Shown: piece after piece, positions 23,767 through 33,166 of the stretch
Numbering within the stretch: the first letter of the stretch is position 1
How the letters are laid out: every line of letters starts with the position of its first letter
Assembly (NCBI GenBank): GCA_015501585.1
Contig: JADNRY010000069.1
Coordinates: 62,001 to 126,000 of the forward strand
Length of the DNA stretch: 64,000 nucleotides
DNA from: Rhodocollybia butyracea
Lineage: Eukaryota; Basidiomycota; Agaricomycetes; Agaricales; Omphalotaceae
Direction of reading: 5' to 3'
Notes under the pieces: generated by a model
Databases searched by the model: none
The model's input: the letters and a program-made list of their open reading frames with translations, nothing else
What the model was told of the DNA's origin: nothing
Translations under genes and position numbers: made by a program

Positions 23767-25402
23767 ATGCCATCCTCGACGCTTGCTGAGATCCAGCAAC
23801 TACAATCTGAAGGGCTAGTACTGCGATACCCGGAAGTACTGTTGCACCAACAAATCACGCTTGAAGGAGCTGTAAATCTATTAATGAAGGCGGCGCAACA
23901 GGCACTGACTGTACCGTTTGTATGGACGTGGTTGGATCGCCCACAGGGTGAGTATCCAACCTATCTACTGTATTTGGTGTACATCTGAAAAAACGTTTCG
24001 TTCAAAGATGGTCAAACCTTTATTGTCTTCCTCCCAAACCCACACGCTCCATTCACAAACGACGGTATCCGCTGGACAGAACCCGAAACGAGATTTACCA
24101 TTGGGCAAAACACACCGAAAGAACTCGAAGTGGGCGAAGTGAAATTTGGATTCGTACCGAGCAGTACTGCGGGGCCTAGCGAGACGCTGATGATTCGCGT
24201 GCGGCGGCGGTACAGGTTGATCCATAGTGGATTGTCACAGCTGTGGGTTGTGCATTATTCGTTTGCGAGGGAAGGCGCGAGGCCACCTGTACCGCCTGCG
24301 CTGGCTGGGCAGCCGGTGAGGATGTATCCTCTGAGGCAGGTGAATGAGGCTGCGATGTTTGTTACTGGGGAAAAGATTGGGCAAAAGGTGTTTCCGCAGG
24401 GGATGCAGCAACAGCAGGGGATGCCACCGCAAGGGATGTCGCCACAGGGGATGCAGCAGCAGCAACAGCAGCCTGGGATGCCGTTTAACCAGCATCAGGC
24501 TCAGGCGATGCTTGCGCACCAGAACTCGAATATGGATATGCTTGAAGCGAGGAGGAGGGAGGCGGCTGCACGTGCTGGCTTGCCTCCTCCACCTGCGCAT
24601 CTGGGGCCTGCTGCTGGACAGGGGACAAGAGGTCCTCCTCCGGGTATGGGAGGGCCACGTCCAAGAGGCGAAGACGACGATTCTGGAGACGAAGTTGACT
24701 CGATATCGACGCGTACGCTCGCGACGATGAGATACAAGAGGAATCATGATATTATGAACGAGGTGCTTGCGAATGCTGCTTTTAGTACGTGTTGCTTTGT
24801 CTTGTTTTTGTTATTTTGTTTTGACTAATTATGATTTTATAGATAAAAGATCTACTCCGACAAAAAGTTCACCGTATTCGGTATTCGATCAAAAGGAAGT
24901 CGATGAAAAAGTGGTAAGCATAGCTGCAGACGTGATATTTTTCTTTCGTTTATTCAATATACGCTTTTAGGCAAAAATAACGTCTGAGATCGAAACTCTT
25001 AAAACACGCGCCGAAGAACGAAGAGCTGAACGTCAACGGAAACAGGAACAAGAAAAGGAAGAGCTGGCGGCGTTTTCGACGAGCTCTGGATCGATACCGA
25101 TACCGGAAGTTGAAGTTGATGTCGGTTCTATCGGAGCTATTGGTGGTGTACCGGGCATGGATTTGGGCGTCGGTATGGGGTTGGGAGCTGGTATGGATGT
25201 GGGTGGGATGGGTATGGGTATGGGTGATATGGGTGGGATGGGTGTTGGAGTGGGAGATATGAGCGGAATGGGCATGGGGGTTATGGGTGGCATGGGAGGG
25301 ATGGGAGCAATGGGTGGAATGGGAGGAGCAGGGATGGGATTCGGTGCAGGTGCTGGTGGAGGCGATGTTGGAATGGGAGGCATGCCTCAGAGTGTTTGGT
25401 AG
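23767..25402 (+). CDS. ssr4: SWI/SNF and RSC complex subunit Ssr4
   Basis: ATG 23767 opens MPSSTLAEIQQLQSEGLVLR. Exon 1 ends at 23947 and joins 24008 to give RPQDGQTFIVFLPNP. The Ssr4 N-terminal domain continues with GIRWTEPETRFTIGQ, ELEVGEVKFGFVPSS and IRVRRRYRLIHSGLSQLWVV (to about 24270). A Gln/Met/Pro-rich linker (24390-24500) leads to the second conserved part, DEVDSISTRTLATMRYKRNH (24690-24750), then after two introns NKRSTPTKSSPYSVFDQKEV and a Lys/Glu coiled coil. The last 90 codons are almost only Gly and Met repeats, ending PQSVW at TAG 25400-25402. Ssr4 is a fungal-specific subunit of nuclear chromatin-remodelling complexes. Splice sites at 24785/24841 and near 24914/24970 keep the frame. 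Confidence 0.85.
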
Positions 25403-25476
25403 TCGTGTACTGAGATTTTTTCTGTATTTTGTCGTTCTGATGTTGCTATGTACACTTGATGACGCTTTTTATCAAC

Positions 25477-25572
25477 TCCCTGGTAGTATATCGGCTAGTA
25501 CACGCGCCTGTCATAACACGTGATGTTCATCGAGAAACGCGCGAAAGCTGGGTTCGACTCCCAGCCAGGGAG
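25477..25572 (+). tRNA. tRNA-Asp(GTC) with intron
   Basis: Acceptor TCCCTGG pairs with CCAGGGA; the D-arm is GTA-TATCGGCTAG-TAC; the anticodon arm CGCGC-CTGTCA/-GCGCG reads GTC and is split by an intron of about 23 nt; the T-arm is CTGGG-TTCGACT-CCCAG; discriminator G. T5 at 25591-25595 follows. The intact arms matching the tRNA-Asp consensus support the call. Confidence 0.88.
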
Positions 25573-26032
25573 ATTATCTCCTGACAATTCTTTTTCAAGA
25601 CGTCATATCTGATATCGGACAATCTCGGTCTCTCTTTTTATTGCCATTTTGGCTTTTATTATATGTCTCCTTCCCGAAGTATTTTAGTGGTTTTATCAAT
25701 TTATTGTCCTTTGTCAAAGTTAAATTTATGTCATTTTGGGATTTCAGCGAGTTATACGAGGTTGTACGCAATCGCAAGTTTTCAAGTCGCTCACAGTGCT
25801 GAAACTCGCTTTGACCTTCTACCCTAACCCTGATCAGTGATCAATTAAGCGCTTGCTCCTCCTTTATCACCACCACCATTAACTTTAGGCTTTCATTTAC
25901 ACTCTGATTTCTATACTTATTTCAACAACACCGACTACTTACTCCTAATTAGGAGTCAACAAGTATGTTTTTTTTTGACTCGACACTGTCTTTTAACCCC
26001 AGACTCCAATTTTTACAGCTAGTCGAACAATC
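25573..26032. promoter_or_regulatory. Upstream region and 5'UTR intron of the SR/RGG protein
   Basis: About 460 bp. Just before the start codon a gtatgt donor (near 25963) and a tttttacag acceptor (near 26018) frame a likely 5'UTR intron. Nothing else was recognised. Confidence 0.5.
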
Positions 26033-29000
26033 ATGCACCTGCAAGAATCGGGTGGTTTTCAGTTTCAGTCTATTGGAAAACCTCCTGCACTTTTGTCTCG
26101 AATGACTTCTCCACCACATCACTATAATGGTGAAGATTCACCTCCGCAGAGTCCTTTAGATGCTGCGAACGACGTCGAAAAAGGCTCAGAAATAGTACCA
26201 TTCGTCTCTCAAACCGCTTTGGCATCTGGCCCATCTCGTCGCACATTGATGCAGACTTTGGCGCCTTTAGCCCCTTTTCCAAACTCAGTGGCGGAGGCTA
26301 GTAACTCTGCTATGATCAGTTCCAGGGGCGACATTTTTGCGCAAAAATTTGACTTTAGTCTCCCAACTCCTCAGCCTCCCGCCAGTATGAAGAATGGCGC
26401 TAACGGTCAGATCTTGCCAGCTCGTGCCTCTTCTGCATCGTCTGTCATCCAAGCTCGTGCTGAATCCTGCACGGCCGATTCAATCAACCTCACGTATCCT
26501 CTTGACGATGCTACTCCCCAGACCCCTAATCAACTGCTCTCTCCTTCGGTCATCAAAACCGAATCACCCATTGACCCATCGTCGTCATCCTCATCGTTAT
26601 CTTCCAACCATCATCTTCAGCCTGCGCGGTCTCCCACCGCACTCGACTTACTCAAAACCACCCACGCTCGACTCAGCTCCTCTCTATCCTCCCAAATCAC
26701 TCTTTCCCAAACCCTCTCAACCTCGATTTCCACCAAACTGGCTTCGGTATACGCTGACATCCGGCATGCTCATCAATCCACACAGAGTGCGCACGAATCC
26801 TCGCAGAAATCGTGTGAGTTGGTGCGGGCTGCTGAGGCGGAAATGGTTAAATCTACAGAGGCGGTGAGGGTTTCGAAGGAAGCGGTGGAGAGAGCTATGG
26901 CGTTGGTTAATGAGGTAGTGGGGGCTGTTGAGCAGGGGGAGGAGAAGTGGAAGGTGTTGGAGGGAGAGCTCAGGGTGGGGGTCAAGGGGATTGAGGAGTG
27001 TGTTAGGGAGTGCGAGCGAGAGCAGAAGGCGCAGAGGGAAAAGGAAGAGAGAGTGCAAAGGGAAAAGGAAGAGAGAGCGCAAAGAGAAAAGCAGGAAAGA
27101 GAACAGAGAGAAAGAGAAGCGACAGAGGCAGAAGAAAGGACGGCTCGAGAGAAAGCTAACGAGATGAAGAAGAGGAAAGAGATCGAGGATGCTGCACGCC
27201 TTCATTCTCTCTCTACGTCCTCCCTTGACAACGATGTTTCCATGGCTGGCCCCTCAGCCGCTGCTTACAGTGGCATGCAGGCCTCTTCTTCATCTAACCC
27301 TCCTCCTAACTCTACCAACGATTCCAACCATGTTACTCGTCACGGCCCTATCGACCTGCATATCACCCTTTCAGATACGGAAAGCTTAGATTCCCTGGTG
27401 GAGAAACTCACTTCGATCTTCCAGGCCCGTGAAGCTGCTGCTGCTGCTGCTGCCGAACAGGAAAGGCAGAGACAAATGCTTGTGGATTCGGCTAGGGACG
27501 CGGCTGAGGAAAAGCGTAAGCATACCGAGGTAGAAACCAAAAGACACGAACCGGACTTAAAGCCAGGGTGGGCAGAAATTGAAAAATGGGAGCAGGAAAA
27601 GCTCGCTGCTGCTGCTCCCGTTGCCAAAAAAGCGACGGAAGATGTTCAGAGAAAGGAAGCAGAGGAGAAGCTCAAAGCTAAGTTGGACGAGGAAGGGAGA
27701 CGGGCAGCTCTCTTAGCGAAGAAGGCTAGGCAATCCGTATCGGCCGGTGCTACTCCTCCTGCTCCTACTGCTCCTCTTCGAAATATTTCAGGATCTGTAC
27801 CAGCGACGGCAACTCCTCTACTTGCACCTAGGCCTGCCCCAAAGGCCGTTCCCGCATCGAGCACCAATATCGTAGCGAATCGCACCGTGGTTTCTCCTCC
27901 TACTGTAACCCAGGAGAAGCCGCTGGCGAAGAGACAGATGAAAGAACAGCGTCAACAGGCATACGCACAGCGTGAACAACAGGTAAAAGTGATTTCTGGC
28001 AATGTGCCTCTCGGTTACGTCCAATCAACCGAGAATTTGAATCGAATCGCTTCCCTCCCAGCTCGTCCTCAGGATGCTTCTCAGCTCGGGCTGATAAATT
28101 CCCATACTATTTCTTCTGCAGAGCTCAATGATTCCACCTCAAGTTCGAGCTCTGTTAGCTCTCCCGTGCTTTATAGCGTCCCGGGGGGTAATCTCAAGCT
28201 CACTGGTCCGGCTCCTACCTCTCCTGGCACCCTTGCGTCAAATCTTCGCCATGTGACTGGGGCGGAAGCCAGGAGTAAATCGGCGCAGAATGCGAGGAGC
28301 GTTCCTGAGCTTGATATACCCAAGATCAAGACTGAGGATGCAGATGAGCCGCCTTTGCATACACCGGTGCAGGCACAAATACAACCGATTCGCCCTCCAC
28401 TTGCCCCCTCTACTGCACCCCAGACTTCTCGAGGAGCTAGCCGGTCTACGACAGGAGTTCCTATTGCTCCTAGGGCTTCTTTGTCTTCGGCTCCTGTTTT
28501 GCCTTCGGCTCCCGTTTTGTCTTCGGCTCCTGTTTTGTCTTCGGCTCCTGTTCTGTCTTCAGCTCCTGTATCGAAATCTGTTGTCAGAACTCCTGTTCCT
28601 TCTGCTCCTTTGTCCAATGTGTCTTCTCGGCCACCCCCACAGAAAAATCAGGCTCAGGCTCCCAGTGCACCTAGAACAAGCACAGCGTCATTGGCTAGTG
28701 GAAATATTCATAATAAGAACGCACTGCCGATGAAACCCGCAGTTCCCGTACCTGCTCTACCTGGAATGATTGATCAACGGGCCATTCCCATCGCTGGAGC
28801 AGCTGCTGGGTATCCAACGATTTCGAATAGCGCTGTTCTTGCGAATGCTCCCCCTTTCGCTCCTCTCGGCCCTCGAATTCCCTCTTCTCGTTCTTTTTCT
28901 CGTTCTCGTTCTCGTTCTCCTATCGCGCCCGATGATGGGGGATGGGGGAATGTCCTGGGTAAAAGGCCTTATGATTATGATCATTACTCCCCACCACCTC

Positions 29001-29878
29001 GCCATTCGCCAGGGTACGGTAGTAACAGAGGAAATAGCGAACGGTCATACTCTCCGCGATCTGTTTCTCCCCATGGGCCTTCTCGGTTTAGGATCTCGCG
29101 ATCGCGTTCGCGCTCGCCTGTATATTCGAGTCGAAGTCCCCCTGCGATCACCCGGGGAAGAGGTAGAGGCAGAGGTTTGGCTCGTCTCGCTTCTCCGCGA
29201 TCTACTTCTCCTGGTAATTACAGGCCTTCCCGGCCTATGATCTCGCGATCGCGTTCGCGTTCGCCTGGCTTCCGTTCAAGTGTGAGTCCACCTGCGATCA
29301 CCCGAGGAGCGGCCGGAAGAGGCGGAAGAGGCGGAAGAGGTCGAGGTCGTCGCGCAGATCGTCGCGGCTCCGCTGAATTAAGGCGTTCTCGACTAGACGG
29401 TGATACGTCTGCGATCCCTTCCGCAAGCCGTAACTATCTCGCTCTGTCTGGGAATGGTGTTCCTGCTCCAGCTTACGCTGAAGCGCATCCCCAGTTGTCT
29501 TTCCTTCCACCACCTCTATCCCTCTCCTTTGGCGACCGTCTCACCGAGTACGCTAATGCAGAACGTAATCCTCCGCCATATCGTCAGTCTGACGACAATG
29601 GTTGGTCCCATGCGGATCAACCATACGCACAACCATCTTCCTCCTATCCTCCTTTGCCCAAGCGTCAAAAGACTCGACAGGTCGACGATCAAAGCGCTTT
29701 GCTCTCTCGTATTTCGGATCAGGCTCAACCTCAACCCACCCGTGGTAGAGGCTCTGCGCGTGGGCTAGGTCGTGGACGAGGAGGGAATCATAACCCACAT
29801 ACGCAACCCAGTTTATCGACCCGGCTCCAGCCGACTCAGTCCCAGTCTCAACCACTTATCAACAGACTCATGCATTAA
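26033..29878 (+). CDS. 1281-residue intronless SR/RGG-rich protein of unknown function
   Basis: A single uninterrupted ORF, unusual among these intron-dense genes. Order: a Ser/Pro-rich N-terminus; a helical region with many SAHESSQKS-type residues (about 210-300); a long charged coiled coil of EKEERAQREKQEREQRERE type (about 330-385); another coiled coil with an alanine run (about 465-570); a low-complexity Pro/Ser/Ala region with five imperfect SSAPVL repeats (28480-28575); then three SRSRSRSP blocks (28890-28920, 29095-29120, 29240-29270) alternating with RGG/RGRG runs (29150-29180, 29305-29370, 29735-29790). SR and RGG tracts are usual in nuclear RNA-binding or splicing-associated proteins, so a nuclear RNP role is inferred only. 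No RRM or zinc finger was seen. Confidence 0.75.
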   Translation: MHLQESGGFQFQSIGKPPALLSRMTSPPHHYNGEDSPPQSPLDAANDVEKGSEIVPFVSQTALASGPSRRTLMQTLAPLAPFPNSVAEASNSAMISSRGDIFAQKFDFSLPTPQPPASMKNGANGQILPARASSASSVIQARAESCTADSINLTYPLDDATPQTPNQLLSPSVIKTESPIDPSSSSSSLSSNHHLQPARSPTALDLLKTTHARLSSSLSSQITLSQTLSTSISTKLASVYADIRHAHQSTQSAHESSQKSCELVRAAEAEMVKSTEAVRVSKEAVERAMALVNEVVGAVEQGEEKWKVLEGELRVGVKGIEECVRECEREQKAQREKEERVQREKEERAQREKQEREQREREATEAEERTAREKANEMKKRKEIEDAARLHSLSTSSLDNDVSMAGPSAAAYSGMQASSSSNPPPNSTNDSNHVTRHGPIDLHITLSDTESLDSLVEKLTSIFQAREAAAAAAAEQERQRQMLVDSARDAAEEKRKHTEVETKRHEPDLKPGWAEIEKWEQEKLAAAAPVAKKATEDVQRKEAEEKLKAKLDEEGRRAALLAKKARQSVSAGATPPAPTAPLRNISGSVPATATPLLAPRPAPKAVPASSTNIVANRTVVSPPTVTQEKPLAKRQMKEQRQQAYAQREQQVKVISGNVPLGYVQSTENLNRIASLPARPQDASQLGLINSHTISSAELNDSTSSSSSVSSPVLYSVPGGNLKLTGPAPTSPGTLASNLRHVTGAEARSKSAQNARSVPELDIPKIKTEDADEPPLHTPVQAQIQPIRPPLAPSTAPQTSRGASRSTTGVPIAPRASLSSAPVLPSAPVLSSAPVLSSAPVLSSAPVSKSVVRTPVPSAPLSNVSSRPPPQKNQAQAPSAPRTSTASLASGNIHNKNALPMKPAVPVPALPGMIDQRAIPIAGAAAGYPTISNSAVLANAPPFAPLGPRIPSSRSFSRSRSRSPIAPDDGGWGNVLGKRPYDYDHYSPPPRHSPGYGSNRGNSERSYSPRSVSPHGPSRFRISRSRSRSPVYSSRSPPAITRGRGRGRGLARLASPRSTSPGNYRPSRPMISRSRSRSPGFRSSVSPPAITRGAAGRGGRGGRGRGRRADRRGSAELRRSRLDGDTSAIPSASRNYLALSGNGVPAPAYAEAHPQLSFLPPPLSLSFGDRLTEYANAERNPPPYRQSDDNGWSHADQPYAQPSSSYPPLPKRQKTRQVDDQSALLSRISDQAQPQPTRGRGSARGLGRGRGGNHNPHTQPSLSTRLQPTQSQSQPLINRLMH
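28480..28575 (+). repeat. Tandem SSAPVL codon repeat
   Basis: Units of 18 bp (tcggctcctgttttgtct type) occur five times in a row inside the SR/RGG gene, with single-base differences. Confidence 0.85.
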
Positions 29879-30294
29879 ATCTTTTATTTCTTCGGTCAGT
29901 GCTGAACTTTTGAGATTTTGTTCGGTTTTTCGCATTTTTAGCTTGTCAACTGAAGATTTTTTATGTTTCATAGGCTGCTTTTGCAATGATTCGAATCGAC
30001 GGCTGCGGTAGGAGGTTTCGTTTTCTTTTATTCTTTTTTCGTTGCGAGAGTTTGGATCCGAGGATTCCTGGATCCATTCCGTCTTTGACTCGTTGGCTCA
30101 CACATGCGTCGTAGTCATTTTGTGATATAAAGCCATTTGCACTTGCTTCTGCTTATCGTTGCGCATTTTATGTATTGATATATAATGAGAAATGCTTGCT
30201 GCAATGATACAAAGTTGATGCTTGATGCTACATAGCCCGTGAGACGTGTTTATGATCTAAGACGTGGCGCGTCAAGTAATTTTCCCCTCCATCC
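29879..30294. other. Intergenic between two plus-strand genes
   Basis: Holds the 3' end of the SR/RGG gene and the promoter of the cis-prenyltransferase. No further gene seen. Confidence 0.5.
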
Positions 30295-31437
30295 ATGACA
30301 AATCCACCTTCGTTACTTCTCGTTCTTTCTACATGTCTACATCTACTTCAATGGATCCTGGATAAATTACGAATAACGCGACTGGCTCAACGTATTCTGC
30401 TTCACGTGTTGGCTGCAGGACCAATTCCACAACATGTTGCCATCGTTATGGATGGAAATCGGAGATACGCAAGAGGAAAAGGCAAAATGGTGCAAGAAGG
30501 ACACGGAGATGGGTATATGGCCTTGCGAAGAGTGAGTTGCAGAGTATGCAGATAATAAACTGGATTGCTAATGCTTTTTCGTTGAAGGTATTAGAAATCT
30601 GTCTTCGCTTGAATATACAATGTGTATCCGTATACGCATTCGCTATAGACAACTTCAAGCGTTCTCCAGACGAAGTTGATGCTCTTATGCATCTTGCTGA
30701 GAACAAATTACTGGAACTGTGTTCTCATGGGTGCGCATTCTCGCTTTTCAACTGAATTCTGACTGAGGCGTATTTCCAGAAATCTTTTACAAGAATATGG
30801 CGTCAGGCTGAACGTGGTTGGTAGACTAAGCTTGTTCCCGGAAAATGTACAGGTAGCTGTTCGTAAAGCAGAACAACTGACGAAGAGTAACAACCGGTGA
30901 GTTCAGTTTTAGTTGACGGACTTGCGTGTTTGTTGTCGCTGTTCTTAACTGTCTGCTCGTAGCTCCATTTTAAATGTCTGCATGCCATACTCTTCACGGG
31001 ATGAAATGACTACGGCTGTAGAAGGTTGTATCCGGGAAGCTCTAGCTGAAGACGACTATTTTACGTGCGTAATTGTTGATCTTCTTCAGCTCGAACGCTA
31101 ATGTCCCTCTTTCCAAAGCGAATCTATCACAGAAGACACTATCAATTCCCATCTCATGTCCGTGCAAAGAGGCAGCCCCCCAGTAGACATTCTCATCCGT
31201 ACAAGCGGCGTGAAGCGTCTCAGTGATTTCATGCTGTGGCAAGTGAGTCGCCCCATTACTTTCTTCCTTGACCATGAATTTACAGTTCTTTCGCCAATAC
31301 AGTGCTGCGAGAATACACAACTTCACTTTAGCAAGACTTATTGGCCAGACTTTGGCTTGTTCGATTTTGTACCCATTATCTTGGAATGGCAGAGATCCGT
31401 GTGGTTCCGTCGACATGATGTGCTGTTTCGGTCGTGA
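30295..31437 (+). CDS. Cis-prenyltransferase, dehydrodolichyl diphosphate synthase subunit (Rer2/DHDDS type)
   Basis: ATG 30295 starts a hydrophobic N-terminus ([20 protein letters not shown]) as in ER-bound family members. [19 protein letters not shown] carries the diphosphate-binding Asp of the MDGNRR motif, followed by [11 protein letters not shown]. Intron 30532-30587, then [20 protein letters not shown] with [20 protein letters not shown]. Later exons give [38 protein letters not shown] and the C-terminal substrate motif [18 protein letters not shown], then [18 protein letters not shown], ending at TGA 31435-31437. The enzyme adds isoprene units from IPP to farnesyl-PP at the ER to make dolichol for N-glycosylation. 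The RTSGxxRLSDFxLWQ region is the conserved C-terminal substrate/catalytic motif. Confidence 0.9.
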
Positions 31438-33166
31438 TATCTGGATGTATAGATAGATGCGCGTTTTCATTTCCCATATAGGAGCCCTTCATTTTTAGTT
31501 CCAGCTAATGACTATCCTTGAACGCGCTGGGAGAAACTTGGCGTCACCGATAAACTTTATCTTGTTTTCTGATCAGGAAAATGGCTGCAGTTATCCAGAA
31601 ATGGCCCGGTTCCCAGTGGTCTATGGTTCGTTGATAGATCAAGATTTTTCATCTCTGAAAGATAACGCTACTGCTCACAACTAGCCCAGTTCAAGAAATC
31701 TTTCCTGTGTTCGGATATCGGCACGTAGAATCCCCTATATTACCACACTGTTTCTTCCTCGTATGAACTACGATGTCCAATACGAGTTTCAAGTGGAGGG
31801 AAAGGTTTATGGCCTCTCTACTTCCTTGTTAAGGACTAACCTTAACTAGTGGTCTGTCCAATCGTTCCACCGCCTTATGGAGAGTTCACACGGTGAGATT
31901 CAAAATGTTCGAGGGAGATTCTGTTAATGGTGGAGATCGGCATTCTACAGCTGATGAGACCCTAATAGTAAACTCGGTCCTTTCTGCAGCTGATTTTGAC
32001 CCAGCTCCCTTCAGATAGTGTGAATTTGCTATATAGAGGAGCTTTGACGGTCTCGAGCCTCAGCCTCAGAGTAGGTCGAAAGGGATGAAAGTACCGAAAT
32101 TTATCCGACACCGGCTCAAGCCAACTGCTCTGAAGGTGCTAAATACAAACACAGGGACTACGTTGTGCAACTGCTCCCGGATGTTCCACATTGTAACCTT
32201 GGCTATAAATTAACAAACGGCTATGTCCTTAGTACTTACATCTAGATATACTCAAAATAGTAACACCACATCCGTACATTCATGATGTTGTTTTACGGAA
32301 TATATAGTACACAAACGGCAGCCCGAACCTCGTACAATACTCAGATAGAGGGTGATCTCAATATCCTGTATATTTCCCCTTCAGTAAGACTCGAGGCGGT
32401 GGGCGGTTTCTCTCCCAACAGCCCTACACTCATCTTTCGCCGATCAGAGGATCCTCAAGAACCGCGTTGGCTGTAGGCAGCGTGTCTGAGATGACCGAAC
32501 CCAAGGGATGGGTGGAAATTCGGCAAAGGTCGAGAAAAGTGTAAGAGCAAACGAAGCTATACACTCAAGGCTTCCAGCTCGCTCATCTGTGATATTCACC
32601 CGAGGGCTGTTGAGAGGGTGAACAGGATCTTGCTTTTATCACTAGTGGGAAGCAGCCAGGTCGGGATTCGGTTCGAGACTCTGGATCAGGCGAGACTTGA
32701 CTTGGATGATGACTCGGATATGAATTATGATCAGCTTTCGAGTCCCTCCGCATTAACCAGTCCAGAGACCCAGACAGCACGACTAGCGGAGCCGAGTTTG
32801 CGCTTCTGAGAAGAACGAATTTGGAAGTTCGCGAGCGACGAGCGCTTCTTCTGCACATGACCGTGCAATGGATTATGGGCGTCTTGTTTTCTACTCCGCG
32901 TTACTCGGTGTCGAAGCTCTCTTCTCAGCCTTTCTCAGTTCTGTGACCAAATTCAAGTCGACTGTAAAACCAACCGACCCACAAGTCTCAGTAACTAGAA
33001 GGCGGATGGGGATGTTTAGCAAAGCACTTTTCGGCGCTGTTGTCGCTAGTGGCAGCTTTATAACACAGGTTGATTCGAGAGAATAGCCCTTGGGCCTTGG
33101 GCATCAAAATGATATCAGCGTCAAAGCTAAATAGTATAAAATATCGGGCTATATAAAATCTCTTCA
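31438..33166. other. Intergenic with weak coding traces
   Basis: About 1.7 kb. An open stretch at about 31685-31850 reads ISARRIPYITTLFLPRMNYD followed by VQYEFQVEGKVYG, which looks like protein and is preceded by a usable ctag acceptor. A segment near 32800-32930 reads LLRRTNLEVRERRALLLHMT. Neither gives a complete gene or a family I recognise. The last 100 bp hold the monooxygenase promoter. Confidence 0.35.

Noticed and set aside
25033..25383. 116-codon minus-strand Pro/Ile-rich ORF
   Set aside because: Antisense shadow of the Gly/Met repeat tail of Ssr4.
26717..27205. 162-codon minus-strand Leu-rich ORF resembling membrane segments
   Set aside because: Antisense of the Glu/Lys/Arg coiled coil of the 1281-residue protein, which gives Leu/Phe/Ser codons by complement.
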